From Pseudomonas sp. FP2309 (lineage in GTDB: Bacteria; Pseudomonadota; Gammaproteobacteria; Pseudomonadales; Pseudomonadaceae), in contig NZ_CP117439.1 in assembly GCF_030687575.1 (NCBI RefSeq), positions 558,001 to 622,000 on the forward strand: a DNA stretch of 64,000 bases, given 5' to 3'. The notes under the pieces are model-generated. The model did not search any database and was not told the DNA's origin. It saw only the letters and a program-made list of their open reading frames with translations. Positions 1-8,261 of the stretch are shown here, one piece after another (within the stretch, counting starts at the first letter, position 1; every line of letters starts with the position of its first letter). Both the position numbers and the translations under genes were made by a program.

Positions 1-1
1 G

Positions 2-739
2 CGCAACCTCAGCTTCACCTACCCGGGCGCCGAGCGCGAAGTGCTGAAGAACATCAGCTTCAGCGCCGCGCCTGGGCAGATGATCGCCCTGGTCGGACGT
101 TCGGGCAGCGGCAAGTCGACCCTGGCCAGCCTGATCCCGCGTTTCTACCACCACGAAACCGGCGAGATCCTGCTGGACGAGGTCGAAATCGAAGACTACC
201 GCCTGCGCAACCTGCGCCGGCACGTTGCCCAGGTAACCCAGCACGTCACCCTGTTCAACGACACCGTGGCCAACAACATCGCCTACGGTGACCTGGCTGA
301 CGCGCCGCGTGCCGATATCGAAAAGGCCGCCGCCGACGCCTATGCCATGGACTTCATTTCGGAGCTGCCAAAAGGTCTGGACACCGAAGTCGGTGAGAAC
401 GGCGTGCTGCTCTCCGGTGGTCAGCGTCAGCGCCTGGCAATTGCTCGTGCACTGTTGAAAAACGCTCCGCTGCTGATCCTCGATGAAGCGACGTCAGCGC
501 TGGATACCGAATCCGAGCGGCACATCCAGGCGGCGTTGGACAAGGTCATGAAAGGCCGTACCACGCTGGTGATCGCACACCGCCTGTCGACCATCGAGAA
601 GGCTGACCTGATCCTGGTGATGGACCACGGTGAAATTGTCGAGCGCGGTACGCACGTCGAGCTGCTGGCCAAGGGCGGCTATTACTCGCGCCTGCACGCC
701 ATGGGGCTGGACGAGCCGGTCGCCAACGACATCACCTGA
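2..739 (+). CDS. msbA: Lipid A export ABC transporter MsbA, 3' part
   Basis: C-terminal nucleotide-binding domain of a fused ABC exporter; the transmembrane half lies before the window. The frame is open from base 2. Motifs follow in the usual order: Walker [11 protein letters not shown]-loop ([12 protein letters not shown]), signature LSGGQRQR, Walker [13 protein letters not shown] and the H-loop IAHRLST. By family knowledge MsbA flips lipid A-core from the inner to the outer leaflet of the inner membrane using ATP. The LPS genes that follow (hldE, waaA) support MsbA over a generic exporter. About 245 residues of the roughly 600 expected are visible. A G+C-rich hairpin follows the stop. Confidence 0.9.
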   Translation, partial: RNLSFTYPGAEREVLKNISFSAAPGQMIALVGRSGSGKSTLASLIPRFYHHETGEILLDEVEIEDYRLRNLRRHVAQVTQHVTLFNDTVANNIAYGDLADAPRADIEKAAADAYAMDFISELPKGLDTEVGENGVLLSGGQRQRLAIARALLKNAPLLILDEATSALDTESERHIQAALDKVMKGRTTLVIAHRLSTIEKADLILVMDHGEIVERGTHVELLAKGGYYSRLHAMGLDEPVANDIT

Positions 740-745
740 CCGCCT

Positions 746-772
746 GGGCGCGCAAGGCGCCCTGGTGTTTGT
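746..772 (+). terminator. Possible weak terminator after msbA
   Basis: Six-base arms GGGCGC (746-751) and GCGCCC (757-762) around a five-base loop start 7 bases after the msbA stop. The following run (tggtgtttgt) is only moderately T-rich, so termination may be partial and msbA transcription may continue into the sulfotransferase gene. Confidence 0.4.
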
Positions 773-835
773 ATCAAGCTCCTTACACAGCTTGACCAAA
801 GCAAAATAATTCACCGCCTGTCGTTTGTTATGTTG

Positions 836-867
836 GCCCTCTCGATTCGAATGACGAACGAGAGGGC
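836..867 (+). promoter_or_regulatory. Inverted repeat upstream of the sulfotransferase start
   Basis: Perfect 9-base arms, GCCCTCTCG (836-844) and CGAGAGGGC (859-867), with a 14-base loop that itself contains the palindrome ATTCGAAT. The hairpin ends 12 bases before the proposed GTG start and has no T-run behind it, so it looks more like a protein- or translation-control site than a terminator. Its function is unknown. Confidence 0.45.
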
Positions 868-879
868 TAACCTTCTTGC

Positions 880-1596
880 GTGGGTAATGGAATGTTGCAA
901 CGTCTGTTCTGGAAATTGCTTCCCAAGCACCAGAGAGTGTTTTTGCTGGGGCGTTTGTCCGTGGTGGATCGCCAGGCGGTGAACAAATCCTTGTCTGGGG
1001 TGATCACGCTCAACCCCGCCTTCGAGCGGCATCGATGCGTGTTTATCCATGTGCCCAAATGCGCCGGCAGCAGCGTTTGCTCTGCGCTGCTGGATGGGCG
1101 CTGGCCGGGGCATCTGCCGTATTACTGGTACCAGCAGCAATTTGCGCAGCATTGCGAACGCGCCTTCAAGTTCGCCTTCGTGCGTGACCCGTTGGAGCGC
1201 GCTTACTCCGCTTATACCTACTTGCGTAGTAACCACATGGGTGCCCGTGACCTGCAAGCCCAGGCGCTGGTCGCCCGCTATCGCGACTTCGACCATTTCA
1301 TCGCCGGTTGGCTGCACCCGGACAACCTGCGCCGCCAGCTGCACTTTGCGCCCCAGACCGACTTTCTGGTCGACCAGATGGGCCAAATGGCCATGGATTT
1401 TCTCGGGCGCCAGGAGTCGTTGCAGCAAGACTTCCAGCAAGTGTGCGAACGCCTTGGCGTGGCCTCATCCTTGCCCCATTTGAATGTGTCACTGGGTCGC
1501 AGCAGCGAGCCAGTGCGCGAATTTTGCACCCTGCGTACACGGCGCCTGGTCAGGCGCGCCTATCAGCGTGATTACGAGGTCCTGGGCTATGAATAG
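880..1596 (+). CDS. Sulfotransferase family 2 protein (PAPS-dependent)
   Basis: 238 residues, similar to the Sulfotransfer_2 group that moves sulfate from PAPS to carbohydrate. The 5'-phosphosulfate-binding loop is seen as FIHVPKCAGSS (about residues 54-64) and the 3'-phosphate-binding segment as FVRDPLERAYSAY (about 100-112). No signal peptide or clear membrane span is visible, so a cytoplasmic or membrane-face location is likely. The start is GTG 880; ATG 892 is an alternative. The stop overlaps the cysC start by 8 bases, so sulfotransferase and PAPS supply are probably co-translated. The position between msbA and hldE suggests LPS core or a related glycan as acceptor, which is inference. 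The acceptor cannot be read from the sequence. Confidence 0.8.
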   Translation: MGNGMLQRLFWKLLPKHQRVFLLGRLSVVDRQAVNKSLSGVITLNPAFERHRCVFIHVPKCAGSSVCSALLDGRWPGHLPYYWYQQQFAQHCERAFKFAFVRDPLERAYSAYTYLRSNHMGARDLQAQALVARYRDFDHFIAGWLHPDNLRRQLHFAPQTDFLVDQMGQMAMDFLGRQESLQQDFQQVCERLGVASSLPHLNVSLGRSSEPVREFCTLRTRRLVRRAYQRDYEVLGYE

Positions 1597-2197
1597 TCAG
1601 TCGCTCTGCGGCGGTTTTGCTGCAATCACTCCGTTTGCCTTGTCGTTGTCGGTGACCGCGCGGGCGGCGCTCAAGCACCAGCAGCCTTGCTGCGTTTGGC
1701 TGACCGGGTTGTCCGGGTCAGGCAAGTCGACCTTGGCCAACGCGTTGGAAGTACAGCTCAACGAGCAGGGGCGGCACACCTTCGTGCTTGATGGCGACAA
1801 TGTGCGGGGCGGCCTGTGCAGCGACCTGGGGATGAGCGATGCGGCGCGCAAGGAGAATGTCCGGCGGATCGGCGAAGTGGCGCGGTTAATGGTCGATGCG
1901 GGGTTGATCGTGATCGTGTCGGCGATCTCGCCGTTCAGCGCCGACCGCGCGAGCGCCAGGGCACTGTTCGGGCCGGGGCAGTTCTTTGAGGTGTACATCA
2001 GCACGCCGTTCGACGTATGCGCACGCCGCGACCCCAAGGGGCTGTATCGCGCAGCGCTGGAAGGGCGCATTCACTCGTTTACCGGTTTGGACAGTCCCTA
2101 TGAGGCGCCGCAGCAGGCTGACTGCGTGATCAATACCGATGAGGTCGAACTGACCCGCGCTGTGGACCATATTCTGGCGGCTCTGTTTAAAAAATGA
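1589..2197 (+). CDS. cysC: Adenylylsulfate (APS) kinase
   Basis: 202 residues. Phosphorylates APS to PAPS, the sulfate donor for sulfotransferases and for PAPS reductase. The P-loop GLSGSGKST lies at residues 40-48, DGDN at 68-71, the conserved SAISPF at 111-116 and RDPKGLYRAAL at about 147-157, all as in stand-alone CysC proteins. I chose ATG 1589, which overlaps the end of the sulfotransferase gene; an upstream in-frame start at 1484 lies wholly inside that gene. No ATP-sulfurylase genes (cysD, cysN) are adjacent, so this copy looks dedicated to the neighbouring sulfotransferase rather than to cysteine synthesis (inference). Confidence 0.9.
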   Translation: MNSQSLCGGFAAITPFALSLSVTARAALKHQQPCCVWLTGLSGSGKSTLANALEVQLNEQGRHTFVLDGDNVRGGLCSDLGMSDAARKENVRRIGEVARLMVDAGLIVIVSAISPFSADRASARALFGPGQFFEVYISTPFDVCARRDPKGLYRAALEGRIHSFTGLDSPYEAPQQADCVINTDEVELTRAVDHILAALFKK

Positions 2198-2300
2198 GCA
2201 GTTTTTGCCTGTGATGCATCGCCGATAAAGCTCTCGAACTAGGCGGCGCTCACCCTGTGCTAATATCGCGCCCCTGTTCATTTTGTATGTGGGTTGCTCC

Positions 2301-3725
2301 ATGAAGTTGTCCATGCCGCGATTCGATCAAGCCCCTGTCTTGGTGGTCGGCGATGTCATGCTCGACCGTTACTGGCATGGCGGTACCTCACGGATTTCCC
2401 CTGAGGCACCGGTACCGGTAGTCAAGGTCGAGCAAATCGAAGACCGTCCAGGTGGCGCTGCCAACGTTGCCCTCAATATCGCCGCACTCGGCGCCCCTGC
2501 TTCCCTGGTGGGTGTGACGGGCGACGACGAAGCCGCCGACAGCCTGGCCAACAGCCTGCGCGGCGCCGGCGTACGTGCGCTGTTCCAGCGCATCGCTAAT
2601 CAGCCGACCATCGTCAAGCTGCGGGTGATGAGCCGTCACCAGCAATTGTTGCGTATTGATTTCGAAGAGCCGTTCACCACCGACCCGCTGGCCCTCAGCG
2701 GTCAGGTCGACGCGCTGCTCGAAGGCATCAAGGTGCTGGTGCTGTCCGACTACGGCAAAGGCGCACTGAAAAACCACCAGGTGCTGATCCAGGCGGCCAA
2801 GGCCCGAGGTATCCCTGTACTGGCCGATCCCAAGGGCAAGGACTTCTCGATTTATCGAGGCGCCAGCCTGATCACGCCGAACCTCAGCGAATTCGAAGCC
2901 ATTGTCGGCGGTTGCGCCGATGAGCACGAACTGGTGACCAAGGGCGCTGCCCTGATGGCCGACCTCGACCTGGGCGCTTTGCTGGTGACCCGTGGCGAGC
3001 ACGGCATGACCCTGCTGCGTCCCGGCCACCCGGCCATGCACCTGCCGGCACGTGCCCGTGAAGTGTTCGACGTCACCGGCGCCGGCGACACCGTGATTTC
3101 CACCCTGGCCGCGTCCATCGCCGCTGGCGAGGAACTGCCCCACGCCGTGGCCCTGGCCAACCTGGCGGCGGGCATCGTGGTGGGCAAACTGGGTACCGCC
3201 GCCATCAGCGCCCCTGAGCTGCGCCGAGCGATCCAGCGTTCCGAAGGCTCGGAGCGTGGCGTGCTGACCATCGAACAATTGCTGCTGGCGATTGACGATG
3301 CCCGTGCCCACAACGAGAGCATCGTCTTCACCAACGGCTGTTTCGACATCCTGCACGCCGGCCACGTGACGTACCTGGAGCAGGCGCGGGCCCAAGGCGA
3401 TCGCCTGATCGTCGCGGTCAACGACGACGCGTCGGTCAGCCGCCTCAAAGGTCCCGGGCGCCCGATCAACAGCGTTGAGCGGCGCATGGCCGTACTGGCC
3501 GGCCTGGGCGCGGTGGACTGGGTGATCAGCTTCCCTGAAGCGACCCCGGAAAACCTGCTGGCCCAGGTCAAGCCGGACGTACTGGTCAAGGGCGGTGACT
3601 ATTCCGTCGACCAGGTGGTGGGGGCGGATATCGTCAGCGCCTACGGCGGCACGGTCAAAGTGCTGGGACTGGTCGAGAACAGCTCGACCACGGCAATCGT
3701 CGAGAAGATCCGCAACAATGAGTAA
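2301..3725 (+). CDS. hldE: Bifunctional heptose-7-phosphate kinase / heptose-1-phosphate adenylyltransferase
   Basis: 474 residues, the usual HldE length. The N-terminal ribokinase-type domain (about 1-320) begins GDVMLDRYW and carries DVTGAGDT from residue 257, which holds the catalytic base. The C-terminal nucleotidyltransferase domain starts with FTNGCFDILHAGH (from residue 343). The enzyme makes ADP-D-glycero-D-manno-heptose precursors for LPS inner core in the cytoplasm. ATG 2301 is preferred to the in-frame TTG 2283. A TGCTAATAT extended -10-like element sits near 2260, so it may have its own promoter. The stop overlaps the next gene by 8 bases. Confidence 0.95.
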   Translation: MKLSMPRFDQAPVLVVGDVMLDRYWHGGTSRISPEAPVPVVKVEQIEDRPGGAANVALNIAALGAPASLVGVTGDDEAADSLANSLRGAGVRALFQRIANQPTIVKLRVMSRHQQLLRIDFEEPFTTDPLALSGQVDALLEGIKVLVLSDYGKGALKNHQVLIQAAKARGIPVLADPKGKDFSIYRGASLITPNLSEFEAIVGGCADEHELVTKGAALMADLDLGALLVTRGEHGMTLLRPGHPAMHLPARAREVFDVTGAGDTVISTLAASIAAGEELPHAVALANLAAGIVVGKLGTAAISAPELRRAIQRSEGSERGVLTIEQLLLAIDDARAHNESIVFTNGCFDILHAGHVTYLEQARAQGDRLIVAVNDDASVSRLKGPGRPINSVERRMAVLAGLGAVDWVISFPEATPENLLAQVKPDVLVKGGDYSVDQVVGADIVSAYGGTVKVLGLVENSSTTAIVEKIRNNE

Positions 3726-4653
3726 GGCTGCCCCGTTGGTCCTGATCACCGGCGGCGCCGGCTTTATTGGTTCGCACCTGGTCGATGCGTTACTCGCCAA
3801 GGGCTATGGCGTGCGCGTGCTGGACAACTTGTCCACAGGCAAGCGCAGCAATCTGCCGTTGGACAACCCGCGCGTCGAGCTGCTTGAAGGTGATGTGGCC
3901 GATGCCGAGCTGGTGGCGCATGCCGCTGCTGACGCAACGGCGGTGGTGCACCTTGCCGCCGTGGCGTCGGTGCAGGCGTCGGTGGATGATCCGGTCAGCA
4001 CCCACCAGAGCAATTTCGTCGGCACCTTGAACGTCTGCGAAGCCATGCGCAGGGCGGGCGTCAAGCGCGTGCTGTACGCCTCGAGCGCTGCGGTGTATGG
4101 CAACAACGGTGAAGGTGCTTCGATCGACGAAGAGACCACCAAGGCGCCGTTGACGCCCTATGCCGCCGACAAACTGGCGGGTGAGCACTACTTTGATTTC
4201 TACCGCCGCCAGCATGGTCTGGAGCCGGTGATTTTCCGCTTCTTCAATATTTTCGGGCCGCGCCAGGATCCGTCATCGCCGTACTCCGGTGTGATCAGTA
4301 TCTTCAGTGAACGGGCCCGGCAGGGCTTGCCGATTGCCGTGTTTGGCGATGGCGAGCAGACCCGCGACTTTATGTACGTCGAAGACCTGGTGGACGTGTT
4401 GGTGCAGGCCATCGAAGCGCCGGAGGCTCCGCTGGGGGCGATCAACGTCGGCTGGAACCGCACCACTACCCTCAAGCAGGTGTTGCAGGCATTGGAAGAG
4501 GCGCTGGGCTCGCTGCCTGCCGTGACGTTCGGGCCGGCGCGTTCGGGGGACATCCGGCATTCGCGGGCGAATAACCAGCGGCTGTTGGCGAACTTCACAT
4601 TGCCGGAGCCTACACCGTTAAAAGTCGGTCTGGAGCGCCTGCTTAACGGCTAG
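3718..4653 (+). CDS. NAD-dependent epimerase/dehydratase (extended SDR, NDP-sugar type)
   Basis: 311 residues with the N-terminal Rossmann motif TGGAGFIG (residues 11-18), the YASSAAVYG segment and the catalytic pair Y148-xxx-K152 (YAADK). The family interconverts nucleotide sugars; sequence features resemble UDP-glucose or UDP-GlcNAc 4-epimerases, but the substrate cannot be fixed by eye. ATG 3718 overlaps the hldE stop, so the two are coupled and a role in surface sugar supply is likely. The long upstream extension of the frame lies within hldE and was not used. Confidence 0.8.
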   Translation: MSKAAPLVLITGGAGFIGSHLVDALLAKGYGVRVLDNLSTGKRSNLPLDNPRVELLEGDVADAELVAHAAADATAVVHLAAVASVQASVDDPVSTHQSNFVGTLNVCEAMRRAGVKRVLYASSAAVYGNNGEGASIDEETTKAPLTPYAADKLAGEHYFDFYRRQHGLEPVIFRFFNIFGPRQDPSSPYSGVISIFSERARQGLPIAVFGDGEQTRDFMYVEDLVDVLVQAIEAPEAPLGAINVGWNRTTTLKQVLQALEEALGSLPAVTFGPARSGDIRHSRANNQRLLANFTLPEPTPLKVGLERLLNG

Positions 4654-4734
4654 CCGCAATCCAGGGTGGTGGCGGGCTTGCCCGGTTCAGCAGGCTTTCT
4701 GCGGTGAGGGGGCCTGCTATGGTTGGCAGGTTTA

Positions 4735-4776
4735 CTGTGAGCAGGCTTGCCCTGCGCCGGGCTGCGAAGCAGCCCA
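4735..4776. repeat. REP-like palindromes at a convergent gene junction
   Basis: Two adjacent small palindromes: GCAGG-cttgc-CCTGC (4741-4755) and GGGCTGC-gaa-GCAGCCC (4759-4775). They lie between the converging epimerase and Nudix-like genes. The second resembles the hairpin core seen in many Pseudomonas REP elements. It may also end transcription. Confidence 0.55.
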
Positions 4777-4781
4777 CTCCA

Positions 4782-5741
4782 TCAACCCTTGACCTTTTTC
4801 TTCGGCACGATCTTGCGCAACACGCGCCGCGCCAATCCCTTCAACTTTGATTCTTTTTCAGGCTCCGCCAAGCCTTGCTGGCGTAACCAATCCTTCCAGC
4901 GAATGCGTTCTTCGCGTACCAACCAGCCTTCCTGTTGGGCAAAGCTTTCTGCCAGGTATAAACCCCGCGTACTGGCCGGGTACAGTTGGTCTTTCTTCAG
5001 GGTGTACAACTCGGGAAGAGGCTGGCCGTCTTTGAGCGGCATCAAGTACAGGTCCGGACGCTTGCGGTCCAGGCGTGCGACTAACTGGTCGCCTTCCAGG
5101 CGCTCGTCGACATGGAACAGGCTCAGGGATTTGGCTTCCTTCGGCACTTCCAGGCGCAGGTCGTAAATCAGTTGCAGCGACGCCGTGGGCAGGTGCACGT
5201 AGGCCCTGGGGCGTTCGATCAGTTGGGTGGTTGCGCAGCGCACCGGGCGGGCGGCGCCGGACAAGGGGCTCAGGCGAAACGGCAGCGCTTCGCGGTAATG
5301 CAGCGCGGCCGAGTAGGGCGCGGGCAGCCAGGTATCGTTGAAGCGCCCGCCGAGCCAGCCTTCGGGCGTTTCCAGCAGGCACTCTTCGGCAATTTCCTGG
5401 ATGGCGGTGTGCAGCGGCAGGTTCAGTTCGTGGGCCGGGACGTAGCCCGAGATCAGCTTGAGTACCACGTCGCCACGGTCCTGGCGGCGTTGGCGTACCA
5501 GTACCCAGTAATCGCGGTTCTGCCAATGCAGGGTCAGTCGTACCGACACACCGAGGTTCGCCAGTTCCAGGACGAATCGCTCGGCGTCCGGTGCTTCCAC
5601 CGGTTTGCGCCGTTGCAGGGTCTGGGCAAAGTTGAGCGGCATGCCCACGCTCTGGTAACTCAGGCCTTCGGGTGTGGCTTCGACGTGCAGCGGCAGTGTT
5701 TTAAAGTTACTGGGGTTTTTTCTTATGAGCGTGCGCGGCAT
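4782..5741 (-). CDS. Nudix-like protein of unknown function (often labelled 'metal ABC transporter ATPase')
   Basis: 319 residues from the start MPRTLIRKNP (5741); the longer frame to 5783 would begin right at the end of the previous gene. No Walker A, Walker B or ABC signature is present, so the ATPase label that homologues often carry is not supported. Residues 99-122 resemble a degenerate Nudix box: G99, E105, then QEIAEECLL (115-123) in place of REUxEExGU, with a two-residue insertion. Beta-rich sequence (YWVLVRQRR...GDVVLKLISG) precedes it, as in Nudix folds. It is last of a minus-strand unit with the aldo/keto reductase 41 bases upstream. Function unknown. Confidence 0.7.
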   Translation of the reverse strand: MPRTLIRKNPSNFKTLPLHVEATPEGLSYQSVGMPLNFAQTLQRRKPVEAPDAERFVLELANLGVSVRLTLHWQNRDYWVLVRQRRQDRGDVVLKLISGYVPAHELNLPLHTAIQEIAEECLLETPEGWLGGRFNDTWLPAPYSAALHYREALPFRLSPLSGAARPVRCATTQLIERPRAYVHLPTASLQLIYDLRLEVPKEAKSLSLFHVDERLEGDQLVARLDRKRPDLYLMPLKDGQPLPELYTLKKDQLYPASTRGLYLAESFAQQEGWLVREERIRWKDWLRQQGLAEPEKESKLKGLARRVLRKIVPKKKVKG

Positions 5742-5782
5742 GTCGGCTCCTTTTTGCGACGGGGTCGGCCGCGTCGGCGGCA

Positions 5783-6595
5783 TCAGAGTTGACGGATGAC
5801 CTTGGCAGCGGTCGCCACGTTATGGGCCAGGTGCAGCGGATTAATGGTCCCGACAATAGCACTGGCCACGCCGGTTTGCGCAAACAACAGCATGAAACTC
5901 GCGTGTATTGGATCCATTCCAGGCTCCAGGCAAACATGGCCGCTGGCCAGGGCCTTTTTCACCAGAATGCCCTTGCCGTGCACCGCTGCGTAATCAATGA
6001 CGGTTTTCTCGGCCTGTTCGTTCAAATTGTAGGTAACCATTGCGCAATCGCCCTGTTCCAGCGCTTTCACGCCCCCTTCAACGGTTTTGCCGGAGAAGCC
6101 GAACCCACGAATTTTGCCCTCTTGTTTCAGCGCTGCCAGGGTCTGGTAAACCTCGCAATCGTTGAGGATGTGCAGGTCGTTGCCGTCGGAATGCACCAGC
6201 ACCAGATCGATAAAATCCGTTTCAAGCCGTTTCAAGCTGCGCTCGATGGACAGGCGAGTGTGGGTTGCGCTGAAGTCGTGGCGGGAAACGCCGTCCTCGA
6301 ATTCCTCGCCGACCTTGCTGACGATCACCCAGTCTTTGCGCTGGCCACGCAGCAGCGGGCCCAGGCGTTCTTCGCTGCGCCCATAGGCAGGCGCCGTATC
6401 GATCAGGTTGATGCCCAACTGGCGCGCCTGGCGCAGCAGCATCCGCGCTTCGTCGTCATCCGGAATTTGAAAACCGTTGGGGTATTTCACACCTTGGTCG
6501 CGGCCCAGTTTGACGGTGCCCAGGCCCAGCGGCGAAACCAGCAGGCCGGTGCTGCCCAAGGGGCGGAGCAGGTCGTGCAGGGTTGGCAGGCTCAT
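5783..6595 (-). CDS. Aldo/keto reductase
   Basis: 270 residues beginning MSLPTLHDLL (6595). The aldo/keto reductase tetrad is visible: D66 (IDTAPAYG), Y71, K94 (IVSKVG) and H135 (VLVHSDG). Such enzymes reduce aldehydes or sugars with NADPH in the cytoplasm; the substrate is not predictable here. Its start overlaps the stop of the upstream FAD oxidoreductase by four bases (ATGA), so the two are translationally coupled and probably act on the same pathway. The upstream extension of the frame to 6844 lies in the neighbour and is not coding. Confidence 0.9.
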   Translation of the reverse strand: MSLPTLHDLLRPLGSTGLLVSPLGLGTVKLGRDQGVKYPNGFQIPDDDEARMLLRQARQLGINLIDTAPAYGRSEERLGPLLRGQRKDWVIVSKVGEEFEDGVSRHDFSATHTRLSIERSLKRLETDFIDLVLVHSDGNDLHILNDCEVYQTLAALKQEGKIRGFGFSGKTVEGGVKALEQGDCAMVTYNLNEQAEKTVIDYAAVHGKGILVKKALASGHVCLEPGMDPIHASFMLLFAQTGVASAIVGTINPLHLAHNVATAAKVIRQL

Positions 6596-7767
6596 GGCAG
6601 CAGTTGCTCCCAGGCCGGTACACCGATGGCCGGTTTTGGCAGCTCCGGCAGCGGCCCCGCGTTGCTTGGGTGAATGCCGTCGCGTTCCAAGCTGTTGATT
6701 ACCCGATCGGCGAAGTCCGGCGCCAGGGCCAGTTTGGTCGGCCAGCCAACCAACAGGCGCCCATCTTCGGCGAGGAAAGCGTTGTCGGGGCGGCTCAGGC
6801 CCGACTGCAGCGGCTCGGCGCGGTCGACGCGCAAGGTCGCCCATTGGGTCTGGCCCATGTCGATCCAGGGCAGCAGTTGCGCCAGCTCTTTTCGGGCAGT
6901 GGCGATCTGTTGTTCAGGCGTGCGCGCCACACCATCGGCCTCGGCAATGTCGCCGCCCATGTACCACACCCAATTGCCGTCGGCCGCCGGATGCGTGGTC
7001 ACAGTGATGCGTGGCTTGGTGCCGCCGCCCAGGCAGTGGGCGTACAGCGGCTTCAGGCCGGGGCCCTTGGCGATGATCATATGCAACGGGCGTGTTTGCA
7101 TGGCCGGCTGGCTCAGGCCCAGGGCGCTGAGCAGCTCTGCAGTGCCGCCGCCGGCGCTCAGCACGATGCGCTGGGCGCGGATCTCGCGACCATCGACCTT
7201 CAAGCCCACCAGAGTGTCGCCGTCGCGCAGCGGTTCAATGCGTTGCCCGGCGAGCAAGCCGTCGCCGGCCAACTGCGCCAGGCGTTCAATGACGCTCGGT
7301 ACGTCCACCACCAGTTCGGCCAGGCGATAGACCTTGCCCTTGAAGCGAGGGTTTTGCAGTGCGGGTGGCAGTTCGTCGCCCTTGACCTGATCGACCCGGC
7401 CGCGCACGGCCTTGCTTGCGAAAAAACTGGTGAGGTTGCCGGCGATCGTGCCGGGGGACCACAAGTAATGAGCTTGCGAAAGCACGCGCACGCCGGACAG
7501 GTCCAGTTCGCCGTTACCCGCCAGGGCTTCGCGCCAGCGGCGGGGCATATCGGCGATGGCTTCGGAGGCGCCGGTAAGGGCGCCGTGCAGGGCGTATTTC
7601 GCACCGCCGTGAATGATCCCCTGGGACTTCACGCTTTGCCCTCCCCCCAAGGTGGCGCTTTCCACCACCACCGTGGAAAACCCCTGGCGGCGCAGGCGCG
7701 CATTCAGCCAGAGGCCGGCAACCCCGGCGCCGACAATCAGAACGTCGGTGGAAATAACGGATGGCAT
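6592..7767 (-). CDS. FAD-dependent oxidoreductase (DAO family)
   Basis: 391 residues. The N-terminal dinucleotide fold has GAGVAG (13-18), followed by a VVVESATLGGGQS segment and SQGIIHGGAKYALHG, which recall the glycerol-3-phosphate dehydrogenase / D-amino-acid oxidase superfamily. A second FAD-contact region (RIVLSAGGGTAELL) lies mid-protein. Cytoplasmic or membrane-associated; substrate unknown. It lies 55 bases downstream of the SMR exporter gene and overlaps the aldo/keto reductase, so it is the middle of a probable operon. Confidence 0.85.
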   Translation of the reverse strand: MPSVISTDVLIVGAGVAGLWLNARLRRQGFSTVVVESATLGGGQSVKSQGIIHGGAKYALHGALTGASEAIADMPRRWREALAGNGELDLSGVRVLSQAHYLWSPGTIAGNLTSFFASKAVRGRVDQVKGDELPPALQNPRFKGKVYRLAELVVDVPSVIERLAQLAGDGLLAGQRIEPLRDGDTLVGLKVDGREIRAQRIVLSAGGGTAELLSALGLSQPAMQTRPLHMIIAKGPGLKPLYAHCLGGGTKPRITVTTHPAADGNWVWYMGGDIAEADGVARTPEQQIATARKELAQLLPWIDMGQTQWATLRVDRAEPLQSGLSRPDNAFLAEDGRLLVGWPTKLALAPDFADRVINSLERDGIHPSNAGPLPELPKPAIGVPAWEQLLP

Positions 7768-7822
7768 GGGCGACCTCAGTGTTCAAGACAAGAGGCGCAG
7801 TATACAGGCTGTTGAGTGACGG

Positions 7823-8158
7823 TCAGTGCCCGGCGGTTTTCGAGAACAGTTGGATGACCACCACGCCCAGCACAATCAGGCCCATGCCCAGCATTGCCGG
7901 CAGGTCGAGCTTTTGCCCGTAAATAAACAACGCCGCAATGCTGACCATCACAATGCCCATGCCGGCCCACACGGCGTAGGCCACGCCCACCGGCACGGTG
8001 CGCACGACCAGGGTCAGCATCCAAAAGGCCACACCGTAGCCGACGATCACCAGCAACAGCGGGATAGGCGTGCTCAAACCTTTGATGGCTTTCATCGACA
8101 CAGTGGCGATCACTTCCGAGCAAATGGCAATGGCCAGGTAGTAGTAAGCAGCGTTCAT
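7823..8158 (-). CDS. Small multidrug resistance (SMR) family exporter
   Basis: 111 residues with four hydrophobic helices, the normal SMR size. The essential membrane acidic residue is E15 in helix 1 (AICSEVIATV), and GVAYAVWAG with W64 matches the conserved helix-3 block of EmrE and Gdx proteins. The family works as dual-topology dimers, exchanging protons for quaternary cations or guanidinium. Subtype (EmrE or Gdx) is not certain from sequence alone. It is divergent from the LysR-type gene, which probably controls it. Confidence 0.9.
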   Translation of the reverse strand: MNAAYYYLAIAICSEVIATVSMKAIKGLSTPIPLLLVIVGYGVAFWMLTLVVRTVPVGVAYAVWAGMGIVMVSIAALFIYGQKLDLPAMLGMGLIVLGVVVIQLFSKTAGH

Positions 8159-8220
8159 GGCGTCAATCCTCGGTGTGGAACTCTTTGATATGGCCGCTAT
8201 TCTAGGCGTTGCCCAGATGG

Positions 8221-8251
8221 GGTAAAGTCATTACCTATCCGATTTAAAGAT
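8221..8251. promoter_or_regulatory. Candidate LysR-type operator between the SMR and LysR genes
   Basis: Two overlapping-scale palindromes lie in the divergent gap: GGTAA-agtca-TTACC (8221-8235, a T-N11-A type site) and an exact ATC-N9-GAT (8237-8251). Both formats are known LysR-family boxes. The second covers the first possible LysR start (8250), which favours ATG 8262 as the real start. Confidence 0.5.
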
Positions 8252-8261
8252 GGGTTATGCC

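Noticed and set aside
4782..5741. ABC transporter ATPase
   Set aside because: No Walker motifs or ABC signature; see the Nudix-like finding.
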